Part shown: positions 14,401 through 24,394 of the stretch, one piece after another
Numbering within the stretch: the stretch's first letter is position 1
How the letters are laid out: each line of letters begins with the position of its first letter
Source of the DNA: Glandiceps talaboti
Taxonomy: Eukaryota; Hemichordata; Enteropneusta; Spengelidae
Length of the DNA: 56,000 nt
Reading direction: 5' to 3'
Assembly: GCF_964340395.1 (NCBI RefSeq)
Contig: NC_135557.1
Span: forward strand, 21,585,225 to 21,641,224
The notes under the pieces: model-generated
Told to the model about the DNA's origin: nothing
The model's input: only the letters and a program-made list of their open reading frames with translations
Databases searched by the model: none
Program-made: the position numbers and the translations under genes

Positions 14401-15545
14401 AAACGTTTGATCACTTCCACTGTCTACTATTCCTCGGTCCTTGTTACACCATCCGACTGTGTCTTCTATTTGAAGAAAGCATTGATTACATACATACATG
14501 CATACATACTGTAACAAATATGAAAGTGGACACAGAGGGCGTGCGAGATGAGCATTACTGGAGGAGTGGATATGTTCGTTGAATGCAAAAAGATGGTAGA
14601 AGTCATGTACAAGTATTAAAAGGGGAATGTCTGTCTGTCTGTCTGTATGTCTGTCTGTCTGTCTGTGTGTCTGTCTGTCCGTGTGTACATACATACATAC
14701 ATACATACATACATACATACATACATACATACATACAGACACACAGACACACATACATACACACCCATACATACATACATACATACATACATACATACAT
14801 ACCTACTTACATAGTATTACCTACCTACATACATACATACATACATACATACATACATACATACATACATACATACATACACACACACGTACGTACATAC
14901 ATACATACATACATACATACATACATACATACATACATACATACATACATACACACGTACGTACGTACGTACGTACGTACGTACACACATACATACATAC
15001 ATACATACATACATACATACATACATACATACATACATACATACACACAGACACACATACATACACACCCATACATACATACATACATACCTACTTACAT
15101 AGTATTACCTACCTACATACATACATACATACATACATACATACATACATACATACATACATACACACACACGTACGTACATACATACATACATATATAC
15201 ATACATACATACATACACACGTACGTACGTACACACATACATACATACATACATACATACATACATACCTATCTATCCACCTACCCACCTACCCCCATAC
15301 ACACACATATTCACTTCAAAGGGGTGCAAAAAGTTGTTATTGATCTTGAAGACGAGTGTAAGGTATACGCTAAATGTCGGATAGAAAGTTTGACTATGAT
15401 ATTATTCTTGTAGATATCTGATCATGAATCGTGTCCATTGTGTTCTTGTGTGATATATTGTAGCAATCGGCAACCTACCTCCTTGTACGCTGTTCAGTAC
15501 GAAGGTGAAAAGAACCAGAGCGAAGATTTGGAACAAGCCATTCAT
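7038..15545 (-). CDS. Three-module secreted protein, unrecognised domain (10 coding exons, 490 aa)
   Basis: Join of ten minus-strand exons: 15545-15479, 14465-14370, 13675-13527, 13099-12874, 12644-12552, 11673-11525, 11224-11002, 10003-9911, 8995-8847 and 7265-7038. All junctions are GT-AG and the sum is 1473 nt, exactly 490 codons plus stop. Residues 1-22 ([20 protein letters not shown] then QG) form a signal peptide, so the protein is probably secreted; I see no membrane segment or GPI signal. Residues 23-179, 180-334 and 335-490 are three homologous modules. Each has three exons and repeats the entry phases 1, 1, 0. Shared motifs are [40 protein letters not shown] and [12 protein letters not shown]. 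Each module has two conserved cysteines (GSC and CFKYG), perhaps one disulfide. The alternating hydrophobic/polar pattern suggests an all-beta fold. I do not recognise the family and assign no function. Modules 2 and 3 are nearly identical, implying recent duplication or gene conversion. Confidence 0.9.
7603..7749. repeat. (TTGTG)n pentanucleotide repeat
   Basis: About 29 units with TTGCG variants, inside the last intron of the minus-strand gene. The open frames over it in both directions are repeat shadows. Confidence 0.97.
8291..8322. repeat. 12-bp inverted repeat at SINE 5' end
   Basis: ttcacccatcat and its exact reverse complement atgatgggtgaa are separated by 8 bases. The right arm is the start of the SINE head. 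Confidence 0.85.
8311..8674 (+). mobile_element. tRNA-derived SINE
   Basis: The 5' head has a pol III A-box-like tggctagcgtgaccg (8323-8337) and a near-perfect B box ggttcgagccc (8359-8369). The body ends in gtaaagcgctttgagcac, then aaagcgctatataag and an (ATT)n tail at 8651-8674. This head/body/tail order is standard for tRNA-derived SINEs, and the GCGCTATATAA end is known from several aquatic-animal SINE families mobilised by LINEs. It lies in the last intron of the minus-strand gene, antisense to it. Confidence 0.85.
8847..8995 (-). CDS. Secreted three-module protein, exon 9 (module 3, part b)
   Basis: Acceptor tctttcatag, donor ATTTCG|GTAAGT. Encodes [26 protein letters not shown] and [18 protein letters not shown]. 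The bases 5' of the acceptor still resemble those 5' of exon 6, so intron sequence was duplicated with the exons. Confidence 0.92.
9911..10003 (-). CDS. Secreted three-module protein, exon 8 (module 3, part a)
   Basis: Acceptor tctcaaatag, donor ACCGATG|GTGAGT. Encodes [18 protein letters not shown] and [13 protein letters not shown]. Length of 93 nt and phases match exon 5 exactly. Confidence 0.92.
11002..11224 (-). CDS. Secreted three-module protein, exon 7 (module 2, part c)
   Basis: Acceptor ttttgtacag, donor TACGATA|GTGAGT. Encodes [36 protein letters not shown] and [17 protein letters not shown]. Confidence 0.92.
11340..11495. repeat. (TCTG)n microsatellite
   Basis: TCTG tetranucleotides with CCTG, TCTA and TCGG variants, inside the intron between exons 6 and 7 of the minus-strand gene. 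Confidence 0.97.
11525..11673 (-). CDS. Secreted three-module protein, exon 6 (module 2, part b)
   Basis: Acceptor ttgtgatag, donor ATCTCA|GTAAGT. Encodes [26 protein letters not shown] and [19 protein letters not shown] (TCTG)n microsatellite fills most of the short intron that follows. Confidence 0.92.
12552..12644 (-). CDS. Secreted three-module protein, exon 5 (module 2, part a)
   Basis: Acceptor ttttcaaatag, donor TCTAGTG|GTGAGT. Encodes [18 protein letters not shown] and [13 protein letters not shown]. Nearly identical to exon 8. Confidence 0.92.
12874..13099 (-). CDS. Secreted three-module protein, exon 4 (module 1, part c)
   Basis: Acceptor atttacatag, donor TACGAGG|GTGAGT. Encodes [21 protein letters not shown] and [18 protein letters not shown]. 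One codon longer than the module 2 equivalent. Confidence 0.9.
13527..13675 (-). CDS. Secreted three-module protein, exon 3 (module 1, part b)
   Basis: Acceptor tttttcag, donor ATCACG|GTGAGG, phase 1 in and 0 out. Encodes [22 protein letters not shown] and [13 protein letters not shown]. The length of 149 nt is identical in all three modules. Confidence 0.9.
13958..14020. repeat. Small imperfect foldback
   Basis: cctcatgaatattgccctag and the reverse complement of the right side (cctcaatttgcataataggg) are similar and enclose the palindrome ggcactagtgcc. It may be a very small MITE-like element inside the second intron. Weak. Confidence 0.3.
14370..14465 (-). CDS. Secreted three-module protein, exon 2 (module 1, part a)
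   Basis: Begins after the acceptor cttcaaatag and ends at GAAAATG|GTAAGC. It encodes [18 protein letters not shown] and then [12 protein letters not shown]. It is more diverged than the matching exons of modules 2 and 3 and has an extra cysteine (GWC). Confidence 0.88.
14624..15290. repeat. (TCTG)n/(ACAT)n microsatellite with internal 288-bp duplication
   Basis: Fills the centre of intron 1 of the minus-strand gene. A (TCTG)n block is followed by (ACAT)n with ACGT patches. The non-repeat marker acctacttacatagtatt occurs at 14801 and again at 15089, showing a 288-bp higher-order duplication. The long Y/I/H/T and Y/V/C/M frames are repeat shadows. Confidence 0.97.
15479..15545 (-). CDS. Secreted three-module protein, exon 1 (signal peptide)
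   Basis: Codes for residues 1-22 plus one base. It ends at CAAGGAG|GTAGGT. The sequence just 5' of the ATG on the minus strand, cttcaaatcctctag, looks like a splice acceptor, so the start codon may open its exon with the 5' UTR coming from an upstream exon. A second ATG four bases downstream is out of frame and soon hits a stop. Confidence 0.85.
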
Positions 15546-15929
15546 CTAGAGGATTTGAAGATACCGATATGAATTCATAAGCGTCACAACATTTTCATAA
15601 GAAACTTTCATGACAAACCTTCATAACAAACTTGGGAGGGAGAGACTTTAAATGAATGCATGCGATGTGACCGTATATGACGAACCAACCAGGGTATCTC
15701 GGGATGTAATCGTCAATTTAGCGCCATTAGTTAACGTCATCACGTAAAGGAATACACATTTATGATTTAGTTAACATTTGAACACACAGCCAATGACTTT
15801 TCAATGGTTTGATAGTCAACTAATAGCTTGGAAATCATTTATGCATGTATACACATATGTCTGTCCGTCCCTACATCTGTGTCTATTTGTTGGTATGTGT
15901 CTGCATGTGTGTATTTTTTTTTAATTATT

Positions 15930-15950
15930 TATTTTATTTATTTATTTATT

Positions 15951-15991
<41 letters not shown>

Positions 15992-16020
15992 CCGACCGAC
16001 CGACCGACCGACCGACCGTG
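15930..16020. repeat. Compound (TTTA)n-(GT)n-(GACC)n microsatellite
   Basis: Three adjoining simple repeats upstream (5') of the minus-strand gene. Confidence 0.95.
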
Positions 16021-16490
16021 TGTTTCCGTATTTTCCCACCTGTATATCCAGAGAATAAAATGTACCACATATTAAACAGGAACTTTGAATAATTCAAAAC
16101 GATAGTTTATTTCTCTTATAACTCACTTTATTTCAAAGGCTGGAAACACTGTTCACAGTGTTGTGATATACATTACTATTACATAGAGTCATTCGTTGTG
16201 GTCAGTGTGATAACTATACAACACGGCAATGTACTAAAATAACATATGTATACCATCAAATATAGGGATTAATCAATGACGGGAAACTAGGGAGCATCGA
16301 AATAAGACAAGCAAACCTATGTGTATGTTGCAAGTAAGGTAGGCCCCAGTTCGAATTCAACATTGTAGCATAGATAGTTGTTCAAGTTATTGTAATCTTT
16401 TTGGCTTTTACTGTACATTTACTGATTCTGTAACTTAACCGTGTCTGAGTTAAAATCTATTCATCTGAATTTCGATTCTGTCTATAATTA
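16021..16490. other. No gene seen
   Basis: AT-rich sequence; nothing recognised. Confidence 0.4.
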
Positions 16491-16632
16491 AGCAATAACC
16501 CCCGCCGAAGGCGGGTATACACGAGATTTTGGTACAATTCGCGACATATAGCACGAGCCGAATGGCGAGTGCTATATGGAGCGAATTGTACCAAATTCGA
16601 GTGTATACCCACCTTCGGCGGGAGCTATTGCT
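16491..16632. mobile_element. 142-bp foldback (MITE-like) element
   Basis: Left arm 16491-16551 and right arm 16571-16632 are near-perfect reverse complements over about 60 bp. The arms begin with agcaata, pass through cccgccgaagg and ggtacaattcgc, and leave a central loop of about 20 bp. This is the structure of a foldback or miniature inverted-repeat element. No coding capacity and no transposase. Confidence 0.85.
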
Positions 16633-18800
16633 ATTATATTATATCAAAATGTGTGTATATTTCTTCTAAATGTGATTCTGTGCTTATTTATATGCCCGAA
16701 AAGGCAAATTCGCACGTACAGAAAAAGATCGTCGGTAATAGATCGTCGGGAACGAGCATATTTTAATGAGTGGATACGTTCACGTAGCCCCCACACACAC
16801 TGCATGAACACAACCATACACTGCATTGCAATGTATTGCATTGCATTGATAAGTTACTTTATTTACATCATATAATGCATAACGAAAACGCGTTGAAAAC
16901 TAGCAACAAAGAAAAGGGGGTAAGAGGTCAAAGAAAGTAACAATTTTGTTTGATTTTTCATACTAGTAAGAACAATACAATCTTGTACACTGCTAAAAAT
17001 AGATGTCTCGGCGTTGAATCGGAGAAAGCGCGAGACAGTAAATCAGAGACGCGACGTTACACAGTCTACTTTAATTTAATGGGTAACAAATTGAACATTG
17101 ACCGAACCTGAAAATGTACAGTTTCGAAATAATCCTGACGCACCTTGACTTATGGTTAAAAGTTGAATCGGTGTTGCTTGATTCAACGCGTAACGAGAGT
17201 AGGACGCTGAGACGGCTCGTTGCATTGGGAGAACTTGTACCTTATCAGTGATGTTGAAGCCACTGATCGATCGTTGCTTTCGATCGCAAGGTCATCAGTG
17301 GAATTATTTGGACTACTGTAACCCAAACTATTGTACAGGATACCTGACACACCTTTACTCTGGGGAAGTGTTAACTTATTGGTATAAAAACGAACACATT
17401 CAACTTGTATGTACTATTCATATGCTAGTTTAGGGGCCCATTTTACCACTGCCAGCCGTGGTAAAATGGGATTTTACCACAGTTATTATCCAATCAGAAT
17501 GGCGCATAGTAGCATGATATAATATAATATTGTTTTTTGACCACTTTGAACTGTCTTTAACGATAATCACAACTATAGGGAACAAGTCATAGTCTCTGTC
17601 AACTACCGTACTTTCAATTATGAGGATTTCTCAGAAACGTGTTCAAATCCATACAACAACGTGATATAAAACGACGAGTTGTTTCTTTTGATTAAAGGAA
17701 GTGGAGTAACAGATGTAGGATGTAGAAGTTATGTACGACAAAACAGAATGCTTCTTGGTGTGGTGTTACCTTAGTTTTCGAGAGGTTGCGGCTTACAGGA
17801 TTACAGAATCGACAATATATAAATACAAAACACACATAGCAAGCGACACAGATTTACATTAATACTAACTGTATGTTCAATTAAGATGATATAATAAATG
17901 TTTGAGTGGGATTCAGTTTTAATGCTTGTCGTTATCTTTTATCAGATTATTCGCTAAGAGTACACACAAGATTTTAATATGTTCACCATACTTACTTAGG
18001 GTAAGAAGGAAGACATACTATAAACTAGTCTAGATGGCAAATGTTTACAGAAGGGATATAAGTGTAACAGTTGCAGGCAATTAGCATATCATATCTACTC
18101 TTACGATTGGACGCAAATGTAGTCAATATTGATAGCATTATCTTTATTAAACAAGAAAGTACTAAAAATGTAAATCTTTGCATATATTCGTCCTGTACCT
18201 TTTCCTGCAAATAAAGTATTTTTTCCGATTTCAGTCAACAGTGATATTATACTATTAACTAGATTAGCTGTTCCGCGCTTGAAATAAAGGAGAAATCAAT
18301 CAAATACTAATTATAACTATGTGTCTGATACACTACAACCATTGGTCAGGATGTATAATTTAACATGAGATAATTCTCTTCGTGGAACACCCATATAATT
18401 AGTCCTTGAACGTGGAGTTGTCTATCAGTTAACGAATAATACACTATTTCAAAGCTATACTTTTGAGCTCCTGTCCTCTGTCAAAGTATTATGTAAAACA
18501 AAAACTGACTCGCAGTTGAATATACAATGCTAGTTTCATAGACACGTTTTGTGTTTGCAGTTGTGAAATGAAATTGCTGATATGTAACACATGAAATCAA
18601 TTGGGATAATAAGTACGTAATACAGTCTATAAGATGCAACCTGTTAAAGTGGCAACACTTGTTTGTGGTACATCAAGGTGACCAAACCTCAGCTGAATGT
18701 TAAGAGTTATATTTTCAAGTTTTCATCGTTGATATCCTGACGGCCGGAATCAGTATTGGTTTGAACGAAGAGAATTTAAAAAAAAAAAAAGGAATGTTAT
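16633..18800. other. No gene seen; hairpins only
   Basis: AT-rich DNA with short reading frames only. It holds a perfect 13-bp hairpin at 17437-17470 and a ccactgat...atcagtgg inverted repeat at about 17261-17301. No exon is supported. Confidence 0.4.
17437..17470. repeat. Perfect 13-bp hairpin
   Basis: cccattttaccac, eight bases, then gtggtaaaatggg; a third partial copy attttaccac follows at 17471-17480. Probably the end of a small inverted-repeat element. Confidence 0.8.
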
Positions 18801-18811
18801 CAGAATACTCA

Positions 18812-19025
18812 CCTCGCCAAGCTTTCGGAAATCGGCCTCAAAGCACAAGTAAATCGTTGACAAGTGATTACTCTCGCCAACAAGGTGGAGAATTACAGCG
18901 TAAGATGTATCAATTTATATCTTTTTTGCATTAACATTACATTTATAGCCACCAATCAACGTGTTACAACTCTTCAAATCAATACAAAGGGAATTCTCGA
19001 GATAGGGGTGCTCTTCCACCACGCC
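18812..19025 (-). other. Candidate 5' non-coding exon of the secreted-protein gene
   Basis: On the minus strand a strong donor (GGCGAG|GTGAGT) lies at 18811/18812, and a TATA-like ctatatag lies about 30 bp before a plausible cap region near 19025. The gene's ATG exon at 15545 is directly preceded by an acceptor-like sequence, so this could be its 5' UTR exon across a 3.2-kb intron. A short open frame (about 34 codons) ends at the donor but has no Met. Inference only. Confidence 0.35.
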
Positions 19026-19053
19026 CAAAAAATACGGTTGCACTGGCTTGCAG

Positions 19054-19061
19054 CTATATAG
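19054..19061 (-). promoter_or_regulatory. Candidate TATA box
   Basis: ctatatag, palindromic. On the minus strand it would sit about 30 bp upstream of the candidate first exon (18812-19025). Confidence 0.3.
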
Positions 19062-19139
19062 ATACCCCTGCCATTGATTTTCATATATTCCTTTGCAAAA
19101 AAGTATACCACGTGATATGAATGATTTTCAGGAAACCTC

Positions 19140-20035
19140 TCAAAGGTGTCCTAAGTCAGGACAGTTTGAGGACGGTTTCGGGACGCGTTTTCGTCTACAC
19201 GCGCTTCAAACTATCCTGAATCCTACCTCAGGTAGGATTGTCAGTGCCGTGTAGACAGGGCTAATGTGACAATTGTGAATTTTTGAGCTATTTATTAGTT
19301 TGAAATTTATCAATTTTTTGCAACCTTTGTTTTTGTTTTGGGGTGTCGTATGGCTCTAACTACTATGGTTGCTACTACCTGTACTAGTATTAGTAGTACT
19401 AGTATGATTTTTATTTTCTGAAGAAATGTAGAAATCTATCACAGAGTTTATAAAACAGACAACCAACATGTGTTAACTTGTAAATTGTAAAGTGTTTGAA
19501 ATGTATCCATTTTGTACACACGAATGTGTGTGAGCCATCCATTGACACTGTGTACGCTACCCATACCACACTATAGTACTGCGTGCAGTAGTTACGCTCG
19601 TGGTCGACCATCTAGTTTTACTAACAATTACATATTAAAGCATTTTCTGAAACTTTTAGAGAAATTACTATAATGCCAATATTGTTTTCTAATGACGTTT
19701 AACGTGAATATCATGACGTTTAACGTCTCATCTCAGAAGTGCAATAATTTAATCCCTTCTGACTTTTTCTCCAGCACAGCCTTGCTACTTTCTTCTGCTG
19801 TGTTAAGCATCATATGTACTGTTCTCATATATGAAAGTAAAACTAAAGAAGACTTGGTAGCTTTATGAACGACAACTTACATAATAATATTATAAAACAA
19901 TACTGAATAAATACTATAATATTATTGTAGTGGAGATGAACTTTCATTATCTGATTAATAAAATACAATATTACATTTAATGATTATTCATGAAATTCAT
20001 TTTTTTTAAAGTCATACAAGTCAACCATGCATGTT
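19140..20035. other. No gene seen; decayed repeat patch
   Basis: 19140-19260 has relatively GC-rich, repeat-like sequence with the palindrome cctacctcaggtagg. The rest is AT-rich and unassigned. Confidence 0.35.
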
Positions 20036-20505
20036 ATAAATAGCCTGAAAGTGACAGACTGAGCAATAGTGGGACAATTCTGTTAAGACAGAGAGTAAAC
20101 AGTTCAGCTTGTATCAGGTTTGTTAGAATTGTGGATTTCTTGAACACTGCATGTATATGTATAACCGGTGTTATTTGAGTCATGACGTCATTGAATGAAA
20201 AGACACCTATTATAATTAACTCATCGGGTCTACAAAATCTTCCTAGGATGTTAACAAGTAAATACCAATTCAGCTAACAAGGCCTGTTATGACTTTTGTA
20301 CATTTTGATTGAGTTTGCATGTAAACTGTCGTTTCATATAAGTTTCATTCCACTATACCGCCAATTTTAACACTTCACTCTATAAATAGCCTATTTAAAT
20401 GATAGGTGCCTAGGCATAATATCACGCATTTACGCCTGGATGTTAATTTATGCGTATTGCATATGGAGGAAGCGGTCGGGTGGGGACCAAACATTTGCAC
20501 ACACT
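20036..20505. repeat. Diverged direct duplication, copy A
   Basis: About 470 bp that align, with many substitutions and small gaps, to 21488-21965. Best-kept stretches are gtataaccggtg/gtgtaaccggtg, ccaattcagctaacaaggc and the region around the cgcattgcatatgga-like sequence. It contains no coding frame. Confidence 0.75.
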
Positions 20506-20877
20506 CAAATGAATCCTAACAGACAGAGAGGGAGACAACGAGACATACACATCTAGATAGACACAAGCATAACATAACCTTCTCTTGCAACTAATGGATA
20601 CAAGCCACTTAGTGATCACAGAAACCAAGCACAGACAAAAAGATTCAAGAGAAATACCTGCATTCTATGTGGTTCACAGCCATTTTAAATAAAAATAAAC
20701 ACACTGTAAGTACAAACAAAAGCTACGGCCATACCCTTAGCAACAGCTTAATGACAGCAAACTTTGCAAAGGCAAGAATAAGAAAGAAAATGGGAATTCA
20801 GAAATTAACACAAATATGCATAGCAACAGTAATCATGTCCTTAGAAAACTTTTAATTAATAAACGTGAAATGAAATA

Positions 20878-21133
20878 AATGTAGTAGTATCAACCGTCAA
20901 TGTAATAACATACAAACAAAATAGTCCGAAAATGTAATTATATCAATCATAAATGTACTAATATCAGCCTTACATGTATTAACATCAACCATCTATATCA
21001 TAACGCCAGCTGTACATGTAATAATATCAATAATAAATGTAATAACGTCAGTTATACATGTAATAACACCACGCATAAAGGTAATAACGTCAGTCATACA
21101 TGTAATAACATCAAACATGAATGTAATAAATTA
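20878..21133. repeat. 21-bp minisatellite
   Basis: About 12 imperfect units of atgtaataacgtcagtcatac lie between the two copies of the diverged duplication. Confidence 0.85.
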
Positions 21134-21487
21134 AAACAAAAAGTAATAATAGTCGCCTATGACTGTTATAAGGCGCGAGATGAATAGTTGAATGTAGGAC
21201 AAAAATCTAAATTCTTTTACTTTGGGGATGGGGGTTGAGAAATCATTTTTGGTTCTCATCCACATTTCAAAGTGTACTGTATGATATGTCAATGACTATA
21301 ATACATGCGCCGCTATGCAATCCTGTCAGCACTTGGAGGTGAGAACTACATTATTTTGAGTCACAACTTGTGTTGGGACTAAAGCAACTAACGAGTTGTA
21401 ATTAACACCGATTGTAGTAGTCGGACTACAGAGACCTAAGCATAAGAATTTAGTTTCTCATCCTTCTTTGAACTATTGATCTCGCCC

Positions 21488-21965
21488 ATAAATGACTCGA
21501 AAGTGAAAGGCTAAGCGATAGTGGCACGTTTCTGAGTTAAGAAACTGGGTAAACCGTTCAGCTAGGGGGCCTTGTTAGTATTGTGTGTTTCTCGAGCACT
21601 CCGTGTATACGTGTAACCGGTGGTATTTCAATCATGACTTCATTGGATGCAAAACACCCTATCATAAACAACTCATCGGATCTACAGAATCTTCTTAGGT
21701 TTCCAACAACAAGTAATTACCAATTCAGCTAACAAGGCAATTTTTTGTACATATTTGGTAGATTCAGCAGGTCAAGAGAGATTAAGGAGTAAAGGGTCGT
21801 TTCATAATCCTCATACCGCCACTTTTACACTTTTACACTAGAAATAACTTTGTAGGTGTGTAGGCAGCACAAAGCCGACAGATCTTTACTGGGCGTTAAT
21901 GTATGGTCGTTGCGTATGGACGAGGTGGGTTGGGGGACAAACACATATACACATTCAGACGTAAT
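21488..21965. repeat. Diverged direct duplication, copy B
   Basis: Second copy of 20036-20505, offset about 1.45 kb in the same orientation. It abuts a minus-strand LINE fragment. Confidence 0.75.
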
Positions 21966-21969
21966 AAAT

Positions 21970-22425
21970 GAAGTGAGGACTTGAGTAGCGCCAAAATGGA
22001 ATATAGTGCCTTGAAGGCAAGCAGGAAGATCTTGAACTTTATACGAAGTTGTATTGGAAGCCAGTGGAGTTTGAAGAGTACTGGGGTTATGTGATTGATT
22101 TTTCTTGTTCTAGTAATTAATCGTGCCGATGCGGTTGGAGCACATTCGAGTTTCCTTAGACACGTGACGGGTATACCATGTAGGAGCGAATTACAGTAGT
22201 CAAATCTTGGTGTTACAAATGCGTGAACCAGTAGTTTTCTTTCGTCTTCACAGAGTTGTTGAGTTATTTTGCTGGTGTTTCGGATGTGGTAATATGCAGC
22301 TTTGCAGACCAGGTTTCAAACGGCAGGGGTTGGCAGTACTCCAATTTTCATGGATGGCGTGTCAAGCTTGATGATGTTATTATTTGAGCCAATTATAAGC
22401 ATGTTTTATTGGGATCAGTTTCATA
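21970..22425 (-). mobile_element. LINE ORF2 C-terminal fragment (L2/CR1-like)
   Basis: Translated on the minus strand from about 22420, one frame runs nearly the whole length with a single internal stop: IIGSNNNIIKLDTPSMKIG, then KAAYYHIRNTSKI, LVHAFVTPRFDYCNSLLHGI, RLITRTRKINHITPV and LFKLHWLPIQLRIKFKI. These are the hallmark motifs of the region after the RT palm in L2/CR1-type LINEs. The usual stretch between VLPTPAV and CKAAYYHIRN is missing, so there is an internal deletion near 22320. The catalytic RT core is absent, so it is inactive. Confidence 0.88.
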
Positions 22426-23547
22426 AGTATAGAGTATGAATTAGGTGGCGTGACAGAGCGCATGCTCATAAAATGATACATTTTATCTCACTGACAATGT
22501 AATCACAAATCAACATCAATGTCGGATGAGACTGAAGATTCAAATACAAAACTGTTTAATTAGGAACACAGTGAGATACACTAAAAATTGTATATGCAGT
22601 GCGTGTAATCACTGTCTGTGTTTTAATTTGGGTAATTCGCAATAAATAATGTTGTATGACACGTAAAAACATTGTACCGCCTAAGGTTGCATCTCTAGTA
22701 AAGTGACATCATTTCAGTAGTACCCATCCATATTTAGTCAGACTTTATCTCTAATATCGAACTATAAAACTTGAATGACCGAATTTGAATTTAGAATATC
22801 GATGCAGTTGATGTAAGTGTATTTTTTCCTTTTCATATATTATTATCCACGTGAAATAAACAAAAAAACAACAAGTTTTCTAACCTGGGATGGCGCTAAA
22901 CAATGCCAACAGACGATGACCTAGCATGACCTCGTGACACGAAACGGTAGGGTTTTGGCATGAAATTCAATTCACAACAAAGGTATTGCATTAGAGGTCA
23001 CAATATATAGTTTGTCGTCCATTCTACCCACACATAGCTGTACATTTGGTGAAGACGTCTGTGTGTGTGTTTGAAAGACAACCTTGAAGGTAGGTCAAGT
23101 TATTGAAGTTGTGACGTCATCATGGTCTGTGAAACCAACTCACTGCAAGAACTACACTCACAAATGTAAAAAAAAAACTAGGTGGGGCAATGCGAAGTGT
23201 CTTGTATGTGTCTTCGTTCACTTCTACGCCATCTTGAATTCAGGATGTTCTTATATTGCAAACAGTGTTAAGAGGCATTGTGTTATCAACGCTATCAATT
23301 CAAATCATAATGAAAGTAGTTGAGAACTGGAAATTTAAAGAAATCGGTCTTGTTATAGAAATATCCGTTCTTAAAAATCGACGACATCATGCAAGTGAGG
23401 TGGAACCAAAATCATTCGAAGTTACTCTCATGTGCCGCTCACCGAGGTCAAAGGCGGGGAAAATCATAATTTGTCACGTTCACAACTTTGTACAGTTACT
23501 TTTTGGTTATGGCGAGACTGAATAGAGAAACGTTTTGATCTGGGTGT
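22426..23547. other. No gene seen
   Basis: Two short overlapping + strand frames (23084-23525) show no recognisable domain or splice context. Otherwise AT-rich and unassigned. Confidence 0.35.
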
Positions 23548-23560
23548 ATGTATGTATGTA

Positions 23561-23591
<31 letters not shown>

Positions 23592-23634
23592 TGTATGTAT
23601 GTATGTATGTATGTATGTGTGTGTGTGTTTATGC

Positions 23635-23669
<35 letters not shown>

Positions 23670-23685
23670 CGTGTGTGCGTGTTGT
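23548..23685. repeat. (GTAT)n/(GT)n microsatellite
   Basis: GTAT tetranucleotides passing into GT dinucleotides. Confidence 0.97.
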
Positions 23686-24322
23686 GTGCGCATGAGGTTC
23701 ACTCGGCAGAGATATTACAATAATTATATAGAAAAGGAACTAAAAGCGTGTAGTCTACATGAGACTGTGACATGCAATGTGGCACACAATGTGATATCTT
23801 ATGCGATGTTTCCTGCTTTGCTTCTTACGAAAAAAATCAAATTAATTTGACGTGATAATGTAATCGTTAATATGCTCTTTTACTCTAAATGTTATTTTGT
23901 CAGCAAAGAGATTTTAAATAATCATGTGGGTACACAAGACTAGGGGCTTATTCCTATGAATATTTATTTAAAAGCAAGATAACCCAATCTTTTTTTTTTA
24001 ATTCACCCGAGGAAAGCGTGACGTAAAATTGAGTTGAAATTTAGCACCATGCATGACGGAACACAATTACCAATCAAGTTGGCAAATGGCCCTATTTCAC
24101 CCTTCTAATCGGGTATAGTCCAAGCCAGCCATGCTAACCATTCGACCATTATTACTCCACTGATGTGTGTCAGCAACGTTTGTGTGACATAGGTTGATAT
24201 TGAATACTTTCACGTTGGTCATTCATGTATATGTAGACAACTCCTTCCTGTTCTTCTAGCTATCAATCATGCGCGTGTTTACATTTGGTGCCAGTTATAG
24301 TAACTACACCAGTCACCGAGTC
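23686..24322. other. No gene; possible SINE-head relic
   Basis: On the minus strand, 24110-24160 reads atggttagcatggctggcttgg, which resembles a tRNA-derived SINE A-box region, but I find no B box. The rest is unassigned AT-rich DNA. Confidence 0.25.
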
Positions 24323-24333
24323 GATAGTAGTAT

Positions 24334-24390
<57 letters not shown>
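24323..24390. repeat. (GTA)n/(GGA)n microsatellite
   Basis: About 19 GTA-type triplets followed by AGG triplets, directly next to the LINE-tail fragment that follows. Confidence 0.95.

Positions 24391-24394
<4 letters not shown>

Noticed and set aside
14583-15413. 276-codon frame of Tyr/Ile/His/Thr repeats and its minus-strand YVCM counterparts
   Set aside because: Pure translation of (ACAT)n inside intron 1 of the minus-strand gene.
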